Origin: Fodinibius salicampi
Lineage (GTDB): Bacteria; Bacteroidota; Rhodothermia; Balneolales; Balneolaceae
Assembly: GCF_039545095.1 (NCBI RefSeq)
Contig: NZ_BAABRS010000002.1
Location: forward strand, 496,001-560,000
Direction of reading: 5' to 3'
DNA length: 64,000 nt
Shown here in pieces: positions 43,567 to 53,769 of this stretch. Each line of letters starts with the position of its first letter. Position 1 is the stretch's first letter. The notes below the pieces were generated by a model. That model did not search any database and had not been told where the DNA came from. It saw only the letters and a list, made by a program, of their open reading frames with translations. The translations under genes were made by a program, and so were the position numbers.

Positions 43567-46500
43567 ATGTATAAGACAATATATTTGTTGGTGGGCTTAA
43601 TCGTGTTGTTAGTTTCCTGTGTAAATGATGACGGAGTGCCTGAAAATCCTTTATTCGTCGATTTACCGAGTGATAGTACGGGGGTTTCCTTTTCGAATAG
43701 TATTTCAGCTGAACAGGAGTTTAATATTTTCAACTACAGAAATTTTTATAACGGGGGCGGTGTAGCCATTGGAGATATCAATAACGACGGTCTTGATGAT
43801 ATTTATTTGACTTCCAATCAGGGCCAAAATGTCCTGTACATCAATGAAGGGGATTTTAAATTTAAAGATATTACAGAATCAGCGGGTGTTGCTGGTAGTC
43901 GACCGTGGAGTACGGGAGTTACCATGGCTGATGTCAACGGTGATGGGCTGTTGGATATATATGTCTTAAATTCTGCAGATATTAAAGGTAATAACCGTAA
44001 AAATGAACTATTTATAAATCAAGGAGATCTTACCTTTGAAGAGGAGGCTGGGGAGTATAACCTCGATGACAACGGCTACTCTGTCCATGCAACTTTTTTT
44101 GACTATGACCAGGATGGAGATTTGGACTGTTACTTGGTGAACAATAGCTTTAAGGGCGCCGATGAAAATATGAAACGGCTGCTTAGGCTCGATCGGAATG
44201 GCATAAGCGAGAGTGGAGGAGATAAATTATTGCGAAATGATGATGGAGTATTTACCGATGTAAGCCAGCAGGCAGGTATTTACCAGGGAGAAATTGGTTT
44301 CGGATTGGGGGCTATTGTGGGCGATATCAACGGTGATCACCTCCCCGATATTTATGTCAGTAATGATTTTTGGGAACGAGACTATCTCTATATAAATCAG
44401 GGAAATGGAAAATTTTCAGAGGAGCTTGTTGACCGGACAAGCCATATATCTCAGTCAAGCATGGGAAGTGATATGGCTGATATCAATAATGATGGAAGCA
44501 TGGATATCTTTACAACAGATATGCTGCCTACAGATCATTCGAGAATAAAAACGATGACCGTTTTTGATGACTATCATTTTGAAGACATGAATTATCATGG
44601 TAGTTATCACTACCAATATGTGCAGAATACCATGCAGCTTAATAATCGGAACGGGACATTCAGTGAAATCGGATTTTTGTCTGGAGTTGCGGCCACTGAC
44701 TGGAGCTGGGGTGCCCTTATATTTGATTTTACCAACAATGGGTGGAACGATATTTTTGTAAGTAATGGGATCTACCGGGATGTAACTGATAAAGATTTCC
44801 GTAATTTTATTAGTGACAGGAGTAATATTGCGAGAATAGTGAAGGAAAAAGGAGAGTTTAATATTTTGGATTTTCTGAAGCGGATGCCTTCACAAAAAAT
44901 TAAAAATGCAGCCTTCACTAATAACAAGAATAAAACTTTCACGAATAGGTCAGACTCTCTGGGTTTTTATGAACCTACATTTAGCAATGGGGCTGCCTAT
45001 GGAGATTTGGATAATGACGGAGACTTGGATCTTGTAGTCAATAATATTGATGATGAAACATCAATATTTCGAAATAATACCGATAGATATCAAAATAATC
45101 ACTTTTTGAAAGTAAAATTTGAAGGTGAAGGGCAAAATTCTTTTGGCATTGGGGCACATGTTAAACTCTATGCTGATGGCAATGAGCAAATTGCTGAAAA
45201 TATGACTTCACGTAGTTTCCAGAGTTCGGTGCCTCCTGAGGTTTATTTCGGCCTGGGAGAAGCCAACCGAATAGATTCATTAAAAGTGATATGGCCCGAT
45301 CATCAGATGCAAGTATTGAAAGATGTTAAGGTAAATCAGGAAATAACATTAAAACACTCATCATCAACCAAGGAATTTGTACCCGTAAACACAGAAGATA
45401 GCTCGCCATTAATTGAGGATATAACTGGAGAAATGATCTCTGGTAATATCACACATAAAGAAAATGATTATATCGACTTTAATCGCACTCCATTGCTCCC
45501 TCATATGCTTTCTACCCGGGCCCCTAAAATGGCTAGCGGAGATGTTAATGGGGATGGTCGGGAAGATCTATTTGTAACCGGGGGACTGAATGATCCGGGA
45601 AAGCTCTTTATTCAACAGAATAACGGTAGCTTTGAACCTCGGATTACTCCCGATCTGATTCAGGACAATATCTTTGAAGGTACCGCAGCCGATTTTTTTG
45701 ATATAGATGGGGATGGAGATTTGGATTTGATGGTTGGCAATGGAGGAAATCAATACGAACAGGATTCAGCCCACAATGAGCTAAAGGTTTATGAAAATCA
45801 GGGCAAGGGCAATTTTATTAGGGCTTCCCACATGTTACCTGAAATACTTATTGATGCTTGCTGTGTCAAAGCCCATGATTTTGATGACAATGGAACCAAG
45901 GATGTTTTTATAGGGGGAAGGATCAACTCCCAAAGATATGGCGAAGATCCCCGGAGTTATTTGTTGGAAAATGATGGAAATGGGAATTGGACCGATATAA
46001 CGCCGCCTGAATTAAAAAATCCGGGAATGGTGACCGATGCAATTTGGACCGACTATGACAGCGATGGAGATAAGGATCTGATCGTGGTTGGAGAATGGAT
46101 GCCGGTTACTTTTTATAAGAATAACAATGGAACAGTTGAGTTTGATTATGCGCTTGATCAGAGCTCTGGTTGGTGGTCTGCTATAAAAGAAGTGGATTTA
46201 GGCAGAGATGGCCAGGTGGATTATGTATTAGGTAACTGGGGATTAAATTCAAAATTTAAAGCTTCCCCAAAACGCCCTCTCACCATGTTTGTTAATGACT
46301 TCAATGATGACGAGGAAACGGAGTTTCTAATTAATACCTATCAACCCGGTGATGATACTTCTTATCCTTTCCCAACTTATAATGATTTAATGAGTGAAAT
46401 GCCGTTTTTACAAGAAAGAATTACCAGTCATCGACAGTATGCGGAGATGACCTATGAAGATATATTTACTAATGAAGAGCGTGAAGGCGCTTTGAAAAAA

Positions 46501-46869
46501 GAAGTTCAAACACTGGAGTCCGCAATATTGACCAAGCATGATGGAAAATATGAATTGCAAAGTTTGCCAATAGAGGCCCAGGTTTCACCAGTGTATGCAA
46601 TAGTTGCTGAGGATTTTAATGACGACGGTTTGATTGATATCCTGCTTCTTGGAAACATGCATGGACTTAAACCGGAGGTTGGCCGATTGGCCGATAACTA
46701 CGGGGTATTTTTAATGAATCAGGGAGACATGAACTTCAAATTTATTCCTTATGATCAGACGGATGTTTTTATAAAGGGTGAAGTCAGAGATGCTATTCGC
46801 GTAAATGTTGAGGGAGAAAACCATATTATCATTTCTAAGAATGATGATGACCTTATGATATTCAGGTAA
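43567..46869 (+). CDS. CRTAC1-like FG-GAP/VCBS repeat lipoprotein with ASPIC/UnbV domain (first copy)
   Basis: An 1100-residue secreted lipoprotein (signal ending LIVLLVSC). It is built from many FG-GAP/VCBS beta-propeller repeats, each with a calcium-loop such as GDINNDGLDDIYLT, DVNGDGLLDIYVL and DLDNDGDLDLVVNN. An ASPIC/UnbV domain lies at about 515-600 (FLKVKFEGEG, SFGIGAHVKLY, FGLGEANRIDSLKVIWPD). A second propeller set fills the C-terminal half. The family is called CRTAC1-like after the vertebrate cartilage acidic protein; the bacterial role is unknown, probably adhesion or binding of extracellular material. The stop TAA overlaps the start of the next, paralogous gene (TAATG). Confidence 0.88.
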   Translation: MYKTIYLLVGLIVLLVSCVNDDGVPENPLFVDLPSDSTGVSFSNSISAEQEFNIFNYRNFYNGGGVAIGDINNDGLDDIYLTSNQGQNVLYINEGDFKFKDITESAGVAGSRPWSTGVTMADVNGDGLLDIYVLNSADIKGNNRKNELFINQGDLTFEEEAGEYNLDDNGYSVHATFFDYDQDGDLDCYLVNNSFKGADENMKRLLRLDRNGISESGGDKLLRNDDGVFTDVSQQAGIYQGEIGFGLGAIVGDINGDHLPDIYVSNDFWERDYLYINQGNGKFSEELVDRTSHISQSSMGSDMADINNDGSMDIFTTDMLPTDHSRIKTMTVFDDYHFEDMNYHGSYHYQYVQNTMQLNNRNGTFSEIGFLSGVAATDWSWGALIFDFTNNGWNDIFVSNGIYRDVTDKDFRNFISDRSNIARIVKEKGEFNILDFLKRMPSQKIKNAAFTNNKNKTFTNRSDSLGFYEPTFSNGAAYGDLDNDGDLDLVVNNIDDETSIFRNNTDRYQNNHFLKVKFEGEGQNSFGIGAHVKLYADGNEQIAENMTSRSFQSSVPPEVYFGLGEANRIDSLKVIWPDHQMQVLKDVKVNQEITLKHSSSTKEFVPVNTEDSSPLIEDITGEMISGNITHKENDYIDFNRTPLLPHMLSTRAPKMASGDVNGDGREDLFVTGGLNDPGKLFIQQNNGSFEPRITPDLIQDNIFEGTAADFFDIDGDGDLDLMVGNGGNQYEQDSAHNELKVYENQGKGNFIRASHMLPEILIDACCVKAHDFDDNGTKDVFIGGRINSQRYGEDPRSYLLENDGNGNWTDITPPELKNPGMVTDAIWTDYDSDGDKDLIVVGEWMPVTFYKNNNGTVEFDYALDQSSGWWSAIKEVDLGRDGQVDYVLGNWGLNSKFKASPKRPLTMFVNDFNDDEETEFLINTYQPGDDTSYPFPTYNDLMSEMPFLQERITSHRQYAEMTYEDIFTNEEREGALKKEVQTLESAILTKHDGKYELQSLPIEAQVSPVYAIVAEDFNDDGLIDILLLGNMHGLKPEVGRLADNYGVFLMNQGDMNFKFIPYDQTDVFIKGEVRDAIRVNVEGENHIIISKNDDDLMIFR

Positions 46870-49800
46870 TGCTAATTGTGATGTATCGTTCTATGAAGAT
46901 GGGTTCCTTTAATAAATTACTGTTTTGTTTTTGCTGGTTTCTGATATCAATGCTTATGATCTCCTGCTCTGGTGAAGAAACTTTGTTTCAACAGCTGGAT
47001 CCAAGTGAGACAGGCATTACTTTTAGCAATCAGGTTACCGGAGACAAGGAGAGGAATATTATCAGTCACACGAATATTTATAATGGAGGTGGCGTAGCGA
47101 TAGCAGATTTTAATAATAATGGGAAACTGGATATTTATTTTACTGGCAATGTCGTTGATAATGAGCTTTATCTGAACCAGGGAGATTTTAAGTTCAAAAA
47201 TGTTACAGACCAAGCGGGAGTGGCCGGAAGTGAGCGATGGAGTTCAGGAGTTGCCGCCGTGGACATAAATAGTGATGGTCTTATGGATTTATATATGGGG
47301 GCTACTTCTTTTGAAGAACCTGAGCAGAGGTCCAACTTATTGTATGTTAATCAGGGAGTTAATAATGAGGATATTCCCATCTTTAAAGAGATGTCGAAGG
47401 AATATAATCTGGCAGATACTACACACACTACCATGCCTGCCTTTTTTGATTATGATAATGACGGTGACCTGGATCTGTTTTTGCTGGTTAATAAGTTTAC
47501 CAGGCATAGTTCAATGGACCGCTACCATGAAAAAATGATTAAGGGAGAATCAATTACTACCGATCGACTATACCGTAACGAAGGATCGGACTCTCTCGGA
47601 CATCCGTATTTTACGGATGTAAGTGATGAAGCGGGTATTTTAATTGAAGGATTTGGGTTAGGTGTAAACATAGCCGATTTAAATAAGGACGGCTGGAAAG
47701 ATATCTACGTAGCAAATGACTTTATCGCTAACGAAGTGGTTTATATGAATAATGGGGATGGTACATTTACGGACAAAGCCGGAGAGCTTTTCAAACATAC
47801 GGCATATGCCTCAATGGGAGTAGATATAGCTGATATTAACAATGATACCCATCCGGATGTACTGATGGTAGATATGCGTCCGGAAGATAATCTCCGGCAA
47901 AAGACTATGCTCCAGCCGAATAGTTATTCTGCTTATAGAAATAACGAGAAGTACAATTATGATTACCAATACGTGAGAAATCAGCTGCAATTGTATCGAG
48001 GTGATCATCCTGAGACGGATATACCCACATACAGTGATATAGGAATATTTGCTGGTATCTCGGAAACTGACTGGAGCTGGACTCCCTCGGTTACTGATTT
48101 TAACAACGATGGACTGCGCGATATCATTATCACGAACGGCTTTCCAAAGGATATCACTAATCACGACTTTGCAACATTTATAGAAAAAAATTATAACTAT
48201 CTATCGATGGAAAAAATTCTGGAAAAAATCCCATCGGTAAAGCTAAGTAATTATGTATTTAAAAATAATGGAGATCTAACGTTCCAAAATGTAACTGAAG
48301 AGTGGGGAATGGATATTCCTTCCTTTTCTAATGGAGCAGCTTTTGCAGACTTGAATAATGACGGAGATCTGGACTATGTCGTTAATAATATCAATGATTC
48401 GGCTTTTGTCTTTCGTAATAGGCAAGCGGAGTTAAATCCTGATAGTAACAATTATTTGAGAGTCCGCTTTAATGGAGCGAATGAAAACAGGATGGGGTTA
48501 GGGGCCATACTTGAAATAAAGTATGGAGATGGAAAGAAACAATACCATGAGCATACTCCCTACCGCGGTTATTTGTCCAGTGTTGAGCCGATTGCACATT
48601 TTGGCCTGGGGAATGCTAATAGTGTTGGTGAGCTAATTATAACCTGGCCGAATGGATCGAAAGAAGTGATCCGAGATATTAAAGCCAACCAGGTGCTAAC
48701 AGTGAATGCTGTAAATGCAGCAGAACAAGATACACTGATAGATGATCAACAAGAACAACAGAAGTCAGAACATTTAGTACAGGAGGTCACTGAAAAACTT
48801 GGAATCGATTACGTTCATCAGGAACACGATTTTAACGACTATGAGATACAGCCACTGCTGCCTCATAAATTGTCGCAGTACGGCCCAGGATTGGCCGTAG
48901 GCGATGTCAACGGAAATGGGCTGGATGACATATACATATCAGGAGCCAATGGTTATGAAGGAAGATTTTTGATTCAGCAAGAGGACGGGACCTTTAGTGA
49001 GGAAAATTTATTGGAAGGAGTCGATTCCGAAAACAGAGAAGAAGAACTGGGAGTACTGTTTTTTGATGCTGACAGGGATGGCGATGATGATCTGTATATA
49101 GCGAGCGGTGGGTACGAGTATGAATTCGCTGATGAAGCCTACCAGGACCGTCTATTTATCAACAAGGGCGGCAAATTTGAACTAGCTGAAGATGCCTTGC
49201 CAAACTATTTTCTGGCCAGCAGTTCAACAGTAAGGGCAGCTGATTTTGATAAAGATGGCGATCTGGATCTATTTGTGGGAGGACGGGTTCATCCACATGA
49301 ATATCCCAAACCGGTGGACAGTTATTTGTTGGAAAATAGGACTGAAGAGGGAGAAGTACGATTTGAGATCGTCAATGATTCCAGGGCGCCCTCACTAACT
49401 GATTTAGGTATGATCTCAGATGCTCTTTGGACAGACTTTAACAACGACGGATGGCCTGATTTAATTTTAGCCGGGGAGTGGATGTCTCTTCGGTTTTTAG
49501 AAAATGATGAGGGTACTTTAGTCGATGTAACTCAGGAATCTGGCCTAGCTGAGTACAAGGGATGGTGGAATAGCCTGTGTGGCGGTGACTTTGATAACGA
49601 TGGAGATACAGATTATGTGGCGGGGAACCTTGGGACAAATTCGTACTTCAGAGCTAGCGATGAATATCCGCTGCGTGTTTATGCAAATGATTTTGACAAT
49701 AATGGCAAATACGACGCTATCCCTGCATTTTACGTCAAAAATAAGGAAGGCAAAAGAGTAGAAGCTCCATTCCATATCAAACAGGATGTGCGAAAACAGG

Positions 49801-50483
49801 TACCGCCGTTGAACGGAATGTTTAAATCATATAAAGAATTTGCATTGGCCAACATGGATGATATTCTCTCAAGATTTAATGCTACAGAAACATTGGTGAA
49901 AGAAGCGAACTATATGAAATCATCGTATATTGAAAATAAGGGCAGCGGTGAATTTGCTATTACCCCATTGCCTGATAAAGCACAATGGGCTCCAATATAC
50001 GGATGTATGGCCGAAGACCTTGATAGTGATGGAAATACTGATTTAATGCTTGTCGGAAATGATTACGGTATGGAGGTCTCTTCCGGCCGGCATGATGCAT
50101 TAAACGGATTGGTTTTAATGGGAAAAGGAAGCGGCAGCTTCATGGTTACTGAATTTGAAGAGAGCGGCTTCTTTGTGCCGGGGGATGCAAAAGCCTTGGT
50201 AAAATTGCGAAGTGCAAATAATTCATATTATATAGCGGCCAGCCAAAACAGAGGTCCCTTAAAGGTTTTCAACAATAAGCGAGCAAAAGAATATATACAG
50301 GCAAAGCCGCTGGATGCATCCGCAGTTATGAATTACCGGGATGGGAGTAGTAAAAAAGTAGAATTCTATTATGGCTCCTCCTTCCTTTCTTCCTCCGGAC
50401 GTTTTATTCCGAAAAGTAAAGAAATACAATCCATAGAAATTACTGACTATGAGGGAGAATCGAGATCAGTCTCATTTGAATAA
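46869..50483 (+). CDS. CRTAC1-like FG-GAP/VCBS repeat lipoprotein with ASPIC/UnbV domain (second copy)
   Basis: A 1204-residue paralogue of the preceding protein with the same order: lipoprotein signal (LISMLMISC), propeller repeats (DFNNNGKLDIYFT, DINSDGLMDLYM, DLNKDGWKDIYVAND), ASPIC/UnbV domain at about 535-615 (YLRVRFNGANENRMGLGAILEI, FGLGNANSVGELIITWPNG), second propeller (DFDKDGDLDLFVGGR). Several in-frame ATGs (46869, 46881, 46893, 46899) can serve as start. The overlap with the upstream stop indicates translational coupling. The shared DITNHDF / DVTDKDF and DWSWG/DWSWT motifs show the two arose by duplication. Confidence 0.88.
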   Translation: MLIVMYRSMKMGSFNKLLFCFCWFLISMLMISCSGEETLFQQLDPSETGITFSNQVTGDKERNIISHTNIYNGGGVAIADFNNNGKLDIYFTGNVVDNELYLNQGDFKFKNVTDQAGVAGSERWSSGVAAVDINSDGLMDLYMGATSFEEPEQRSNLLYVNQGVNNEDIPIFKEMSKEYNLADTTHTTMPAFFDYDNDGDLDLFLLVNKFTRHSSMDRYHEKMIKGESITTDRLYRNEGSDSLGHPYFTDVSDEAGILIEGFGLGVNIADLNKDGWKDIYVANDFIANEVVYMNNGDGTFTDKAGELFKHTAYASMGVDIADINNDTHPDVLMVDMRPEDNLRQKTMLQPNSYSAYRNNEKYNYDYQYVRNQLQLYRGDHPETDIPTYSDIGIFAGISETDWSWTPSVTDFNNDGLRDIIITNGFPKDITNHDFATFIEKNYNYLSMEKILEKIPSVKLSNYVFKNNGDLTFQNVTEEWGMDIPSFSNGAAFADLNNDGDLDYVVNNINDSAFVFRNRQAELNPDSNNYLRVRFNGANENRMGLGAILEIKYGDGKKQYHEHTPYRGYLSSVEPIAHFGLGNANSVGELIITWPNGSKEVIRDIKANQVLTVNAVNAAEQDTLIDDQQEQQKSEHLVQEVTEKLGIDYVHQEHDFNDYEIQPLLPHKLSQYGPGLAVGDVNGNGLDDIYISGANGYEGRFLIQQEDGTFSEENLLEGVDSENREEELGVLFFDADRDGDDDLYIASGGYEYEFADEAYQDRLFINKGGKFELAEDALPNYFLASSSTVRAADFDKDGDLDLFVGGRVHPHEYPKPVDSYLLENRTEEGEVRFEIVNDSRAPSLTDLGMISDALWTDFNNDGWPDLILAGEWMSLRFLENDEGTLVDVTQESGLAEYKGWWNSLCGGDFDNDGDTDYVAGNLGTNSYFRASDEYPLRVYANDFDNNGKYDAIPAFYVKNKEGKRVEAPFHIKQDVRKQVPPLNGMFKSYKEFALANMDDILSRFNATETLVKEANYMKSSYIENKGSGEFAITPLPDKAQWAPIYGCMAEDLDSDGNTDLMLVGNDYGMEVSSGRHDALNGLVLMGKGSGSFMVTEFEESGFFVPGDAKALVKLRSANNSYYIAASQNRGPLKVFNNKRAKEYIQAKPLDASAVMNYRDGSSKKVEFYYGSSFLSSSGRFIPKSKEIQSIEITDYEGESRSVSFE

Positions 50484-50630
50484 ACAGATTACATCAAATT
50501 CAGATTCAGGACCATTAATCGTTGGTTAGAGTTGCAAAGTTTTCAAACCAATAACTTTTTATATTAAAAAAGCCAAGCCAGATTCCTTGATTCCTTTTGT
50601 TTATGATAGATCCCAGTAAAAGATATAGAA

Positions 50631-52151
50631 ATGAATAAAACATATATCAGAGTACTGTTTACATTATTTATTTGTTTCATGTTGGGGTGTCAGAGTGATA
50701 ATTCTTCCCCCGGGGCTACGGATATTAATATGCGGGAAGGAGAAAGACTGGCAAATCAATATTGTGGTAGTTGCCATGCGCCTGTAGCTCCCAGATATTT
50801 GGATAAAGAGACTTGGCAGGATAATATATTACCTGTAATGGCACCTAAATTAGGTATCAGGGTATATAGAAAAAAGCAATACTACCCGGATCCCAAAGGT
50901 TCGCAAGTTTCCATTGAAGAGTGGCAGAAAATTGTTAGATTCTTTGCACAAAATGCTCCCGATTCTCTTGAAATTCCTTCTAGCAATCACCAGGTAAAGA
51001 AGGATTCTTCTCTGTTTTCAATCCGTAAGCCTCACCAAGCCGATACCTCGAAAAATGTTGCTGCTAACACCTTGGTCGCTTTTCATCCTTCCAACCATAC
51101 CATCTATACCAGTGATGGCACGCAGAAAAGGCTATTCCGGTGGAACCGTGATTTAGAGCCTTCTCCCATTGAAGAGTTAAAAATAGCAGGAGTCCACAGT
51201 TCATTTTTGAAAGACTCAACGGGACAGCAATACGGAATATTTACATCAATTGGGACATTGCCTCCTGTAGATATTGCAAACGGGAAGGTGTGGGAATTAA
51301 ATATGGAAAATGATTCTATTAGAACTATTGCCGAAGGGCTTCCACGACCTGTACATTCTGTTAGTGGCGACTTTAATAATAATGGGCTCCAAGACTGGGT
51401 CGTCTGTGGTTTTGGTCATCAAAAAGGAGGACTATATCTGCTTGAACAGCAGGGTAATCGCCAATTTAAGAAAAAAATTATTCGTCCGGTCCCGGGAGCA
51501 GTTGATGCCGAAACCGGCGATTTTAACAGTGATGGTTGGCTCGATATTATGGTATTGTTCGCGCATGGAGATGAAGGTATCTGGTTGATGCTAAATGATA
51601 AAAAAGGCGGATTTAATCAAGATAATATTATTCGTTTACCGCCTGTTTACGGTTCAACCAGTTTCCAGCTGGAAGATTTTAATAGGGATGGGAATATTGA
51701 TATCCTCTATACCTCAGGTGATAATGCAGATTATTCACAGATTTTAAAACCCTATCATGGCATCTATATTTTCATCAATCAGGGAGATTTTACCTTTGAG
51801 CAGGAATACTTTTATCAACTGAATGGTGCAACAGAGGCGGTTGCTAAAGATTTTGATGGCGATGGCGATTTAGATATTGTAGCCCATGCATTCTTCGCTG
51901 ATCTTAAAAATGATCCCTCGGAATCTTTTGTCTATCTGGAACAAGATCAGCCCTTATCATTTACCCCTAAGACGCTTGATATTCACCATTTGGGTCGTTG
52001 GTTAACCATGGATGTAGGTGATTTTGAAGGAGATGGCGATTTGGATATCATATTGGGTAATCATTCCCGGCAGTTTATTGGTGAGGGGAATTTAAACCAA
52101 AACTGGAATACAAGCTTACCTTTTATACTGTTATTGAATAATACGCAATAA
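50631..52151 (+). CDS. Lipoprotein with cytochrome c domain and FG-GAP/VCBS repeats
   Basis: A 506-residue lipoprotein (signal ending CFMLGC, Cys20). Residues 34-115 form a small class I cytochrome c-like domain with CGSCH (C45, C48, H49) and a candidate Met ligand in VMAPKLG. The rest is a beta-propeller of VCBS/FG-GAP repeats (DFNNNGLQDWVVCG, DFNSDGWLDIMVL, DFNRDGNIDILYT, DFDGDGDLDIVAH, DFEGDGDLDIILGN). It lies 147 bp after the second CRTAC1-like gene on the same strand, so it is probably part of the same cluster. Electron transfer at the cell surface is possible; the partner is unknown. Confidence 0.85.
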   Translation: MNKTYIRVLFTLFICFMLGCQSDNSSPGATDINMREGERLANQYCGSCHAPVAPRYLDKETWQDNILPVMAPKLGIRVYRKKQYYPDPKGSQVSIEEWQKIVRFFAQNAPDSLEIPSSNHQVKKDSSLFSIRKPHQADTSKNVAANTLVAFHPSNHTIYTSDGTQKRLFRWNRDLEPSPIEELKIAGVHSSFLKDSTGQQYGIFTSIGTLPPVDIANGKVWELNMENDSIRTIAEGLPRPVHSVSGDFNNNGLQDWVVCGFGHQKGGLYLLEQQGNRQFKKKIIRPVPGAVDAETGDFNSDGWLDIMVLFAHGDEGIWLMLNDKKGGFNQDNIIRLPPVYGSTSFQLEDFNRDGNIDILYTSGDNADYSQILKPYHGIYIFINQGDFTFEQEYFYQLNGATEAVAKDFDGDGDLDIVAHAFFADLKNDPSESFVYLEQDQPLSFTPKTLDIHHLGRWLTMDVGDFEGDGDLDIILGNHSRQFIGEGNLNQNWNTSLPFILLLNNTQ

Positions 52152-52211
52152 AGACCTCAACTGAGAGTAACTAGGTTTTAGATCGTTCTTACTATTTACT
52201 CTATTACTTAC

Positions 52212-52778
52212 TTAGCTATTTTTTAAGGTATCCAATATCTGCTCAGCCTGCCACTGGTGGCGCCGCTGATGGGCGGCCGCTAACAGGTAATATTCTGAGG
52301 CACTTAGTTTTAAAAAGGACATGATAGGATGAGGGATCCACATTTCATTTAAATGAATGGCCTTATCTTTGGAATGTTTCAATTGATTGATGTATCGGTC
52401 CTGTAGTTCGATATATTTATTTAATAAATCCGCTTTAGTATACTCGGCCTGTATTATATCAGGCTGCATCGAGGAAATGGTACTAAGCTTGAGGGTATAG
52501 GGAGGCTCAAAGAAATCCGCCACTTTTTTCCATAGCCAACGTGGTGGGAAGGTTGGTGGAAGCTCACCAGCTTGTTGAGCTGTGGAAAGCTGCTCCGACA
52601 AATTATCCAGGTAAATATTTCCAAATTTAATGAGATGGTCGTAGCATTCGGCAACACACCATTGGTCTTGGTTGGGACGTCGTAAGAAGTATGTATTATC
52701 AATGGAATGAAGGAATTGATTCGCCTGTTCTTTAGATTCCTCAAACTGATGGATATACCAACTATAGCTATATTGCAT
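52212..52778 (-). CDS. DinB-superfamily protein
   Basis: A 188-residue four-helix-bundle protein of the DinB/YfiT type. The expected metal-site histidines are visible as CYDHLIKFG (first helix pair) and HQRRHQWQAEQIL near the C-terminus (the H-x-x-x-H motif). DinB-like proteins are thought to be metal-dependent transferases or hydrolases acting on small thiols such as bacillithiol; the substrate is unknown here. No signal peptide is seen. It converges with the cytochrome/VCBS gene. Confidence 0.75.
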   Translation of the reverse strand: MQYSYSWYIHQFEESKEQANQFLHSIDNTYFLRRPNQDQWCVAECYDHLIKFGNIYLDNLSEQLSTAQQAGELPPTFPPRWLWKKVADFFEPPYTLKLSTISSMQPDIIQAEYTKADLLNKYIELQDRYINQLKHSKDKAIHLNEMWIPHPIMSFLKLSASEYYLLAAAHQRRHQWQAEQILDTLKNS

Positions 52779-52839
52779 GGTAAATTAAAAAAAGAGGGTT
52801 TGAGCTAATTTAGTAGCAAGTATCTTTTAATAAAATGTT

Positions 52840-53748
52840 GTGAAACTATTAAAGAATATACAAGAGCTTCTTCAAGTAACCTATAAGCGAGTATCAGAAA
52901 TTAATATCGGCCTGTATGGCGCTGCTATTGCTTTTTACGCTATATTTTCTACGGTTCCGTTACTGATAATTATTATTTGGCTGGTCAGTATTTTTCTGGG
53001 CAGTGAACTGGGACAAGCGGAACTCATAAAATGGTTGAGTTCAATAGCAGGTCCTAATCTTACTGAACCCATACAGGGGATGATCCGGTCTTCAACAGAA
53101 AATATGACTGGATTCTGGTCTTCCGTGATTGCCAGTGTTGTACTTATATTTGGTGCCACAAAGCTGCTTTCACAGGTAAAGTATACGCTGAATAGAATAT
53201 GGGGGATTGAAAATCCGAAAATTGGGGTAGTTAGATATTTTTTATGGGACCGTTTTAAAGGGTTGCTGTTTGTGGGCTCCCTCAGTTTATTATTTATCCT
53301 GGGATTAGCTTCTGAAAGCGTGCTGCATGTGATGGATCAAGTGTTGATGCCGCTCTTTGGTAGGGATGACTTGTTTTTAATCCAGCTGGGCAGCAGATTG
53401 ACCAATATTGTGTTGGCTTTTACCTTTTTTACCGCGTTATTTAAATTTTTACCCGATATCGAAGCCCGCTTCAGGGATATTGCAGTGGGGGCGCTGGTGA
53501 CTACAATTCTTGTTTTGGTCGGAAAGGCATTGGTTGATTGGTATCTGAGCGCTTCTGCTCTTCAGCCGGTATACAAAGCGGCCGGATCATTTGTGATTTA
53601 TCTTATTTGGATATACTACAATGTTCAGGTCATGCTAATTGGTGCTATTTTTACACAAGTATTTACACAGCGTTTTGGGCGAAGGATCCGTCCGTATTGG
53701 AATGCATCCCTCAGAAGCGATTGGTATTCCGGAGATAAATACCATTAG
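52840..53748 (+). CDS. YihY/BrkB-family inner-membrane protein
   Basis: A 302-residue protein with about six TM helices, matching YihY/virulence-factor BrkB: GLYGAAIAFYAIFSTVPLLIIIIWL at the start, the FGATKLLSQVKYTLNRIWGI segment, and FLPDIEARFRDIAVGALVTTI and GSFVIYLIWIYYNVQVMLIGAIFTQVF at the end. The family was once annotated as ribonuclease BN, which is incorrect; the true function is unsettled. GTG start (VKLLKN); the nearest ATG (52835) is out of frame. It stands alone, convergent to the GH3 gene. Confidence 0.88.
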   Translation: MKLLKNIQELLQVTYKRVSEINIGLYGAAIAFYAIFSTVPLLIIIIWLVSIFLGSELGQAELIKWLSSIAGPNLTEPIQGMIRSSTENMTGFWSSVIASVVLIFGATKLLSQVKYTLNRIWGIENPKIGVVRYFLWDRFKGLLFVGSLSLLFILGLASESVLHVMDQVLMPLFGRDDLFLIQLGSRLTNIVLAFTFFTALFKFLPDIEARFRDIAVGALVTTILVLVGKALVDWYLSASALQPVYKAAGSFVIYLIWIYYNVQVMLIGAIFTQVFTQRFGRRIRPYWNASLRSDWYSGDKYH

Positions 53749-53769
53749 CTTCAATTATTTTGTTGCATA

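Noticed and set aside
43344-43733. Minus-strand frame across the spacer before the first CRTAC1-like gene
   Set aside because: AT-rich composition, no domain, and it overlaps the signal-peptide end of the CRTAC1-like gene. It is better seen as promoter region.
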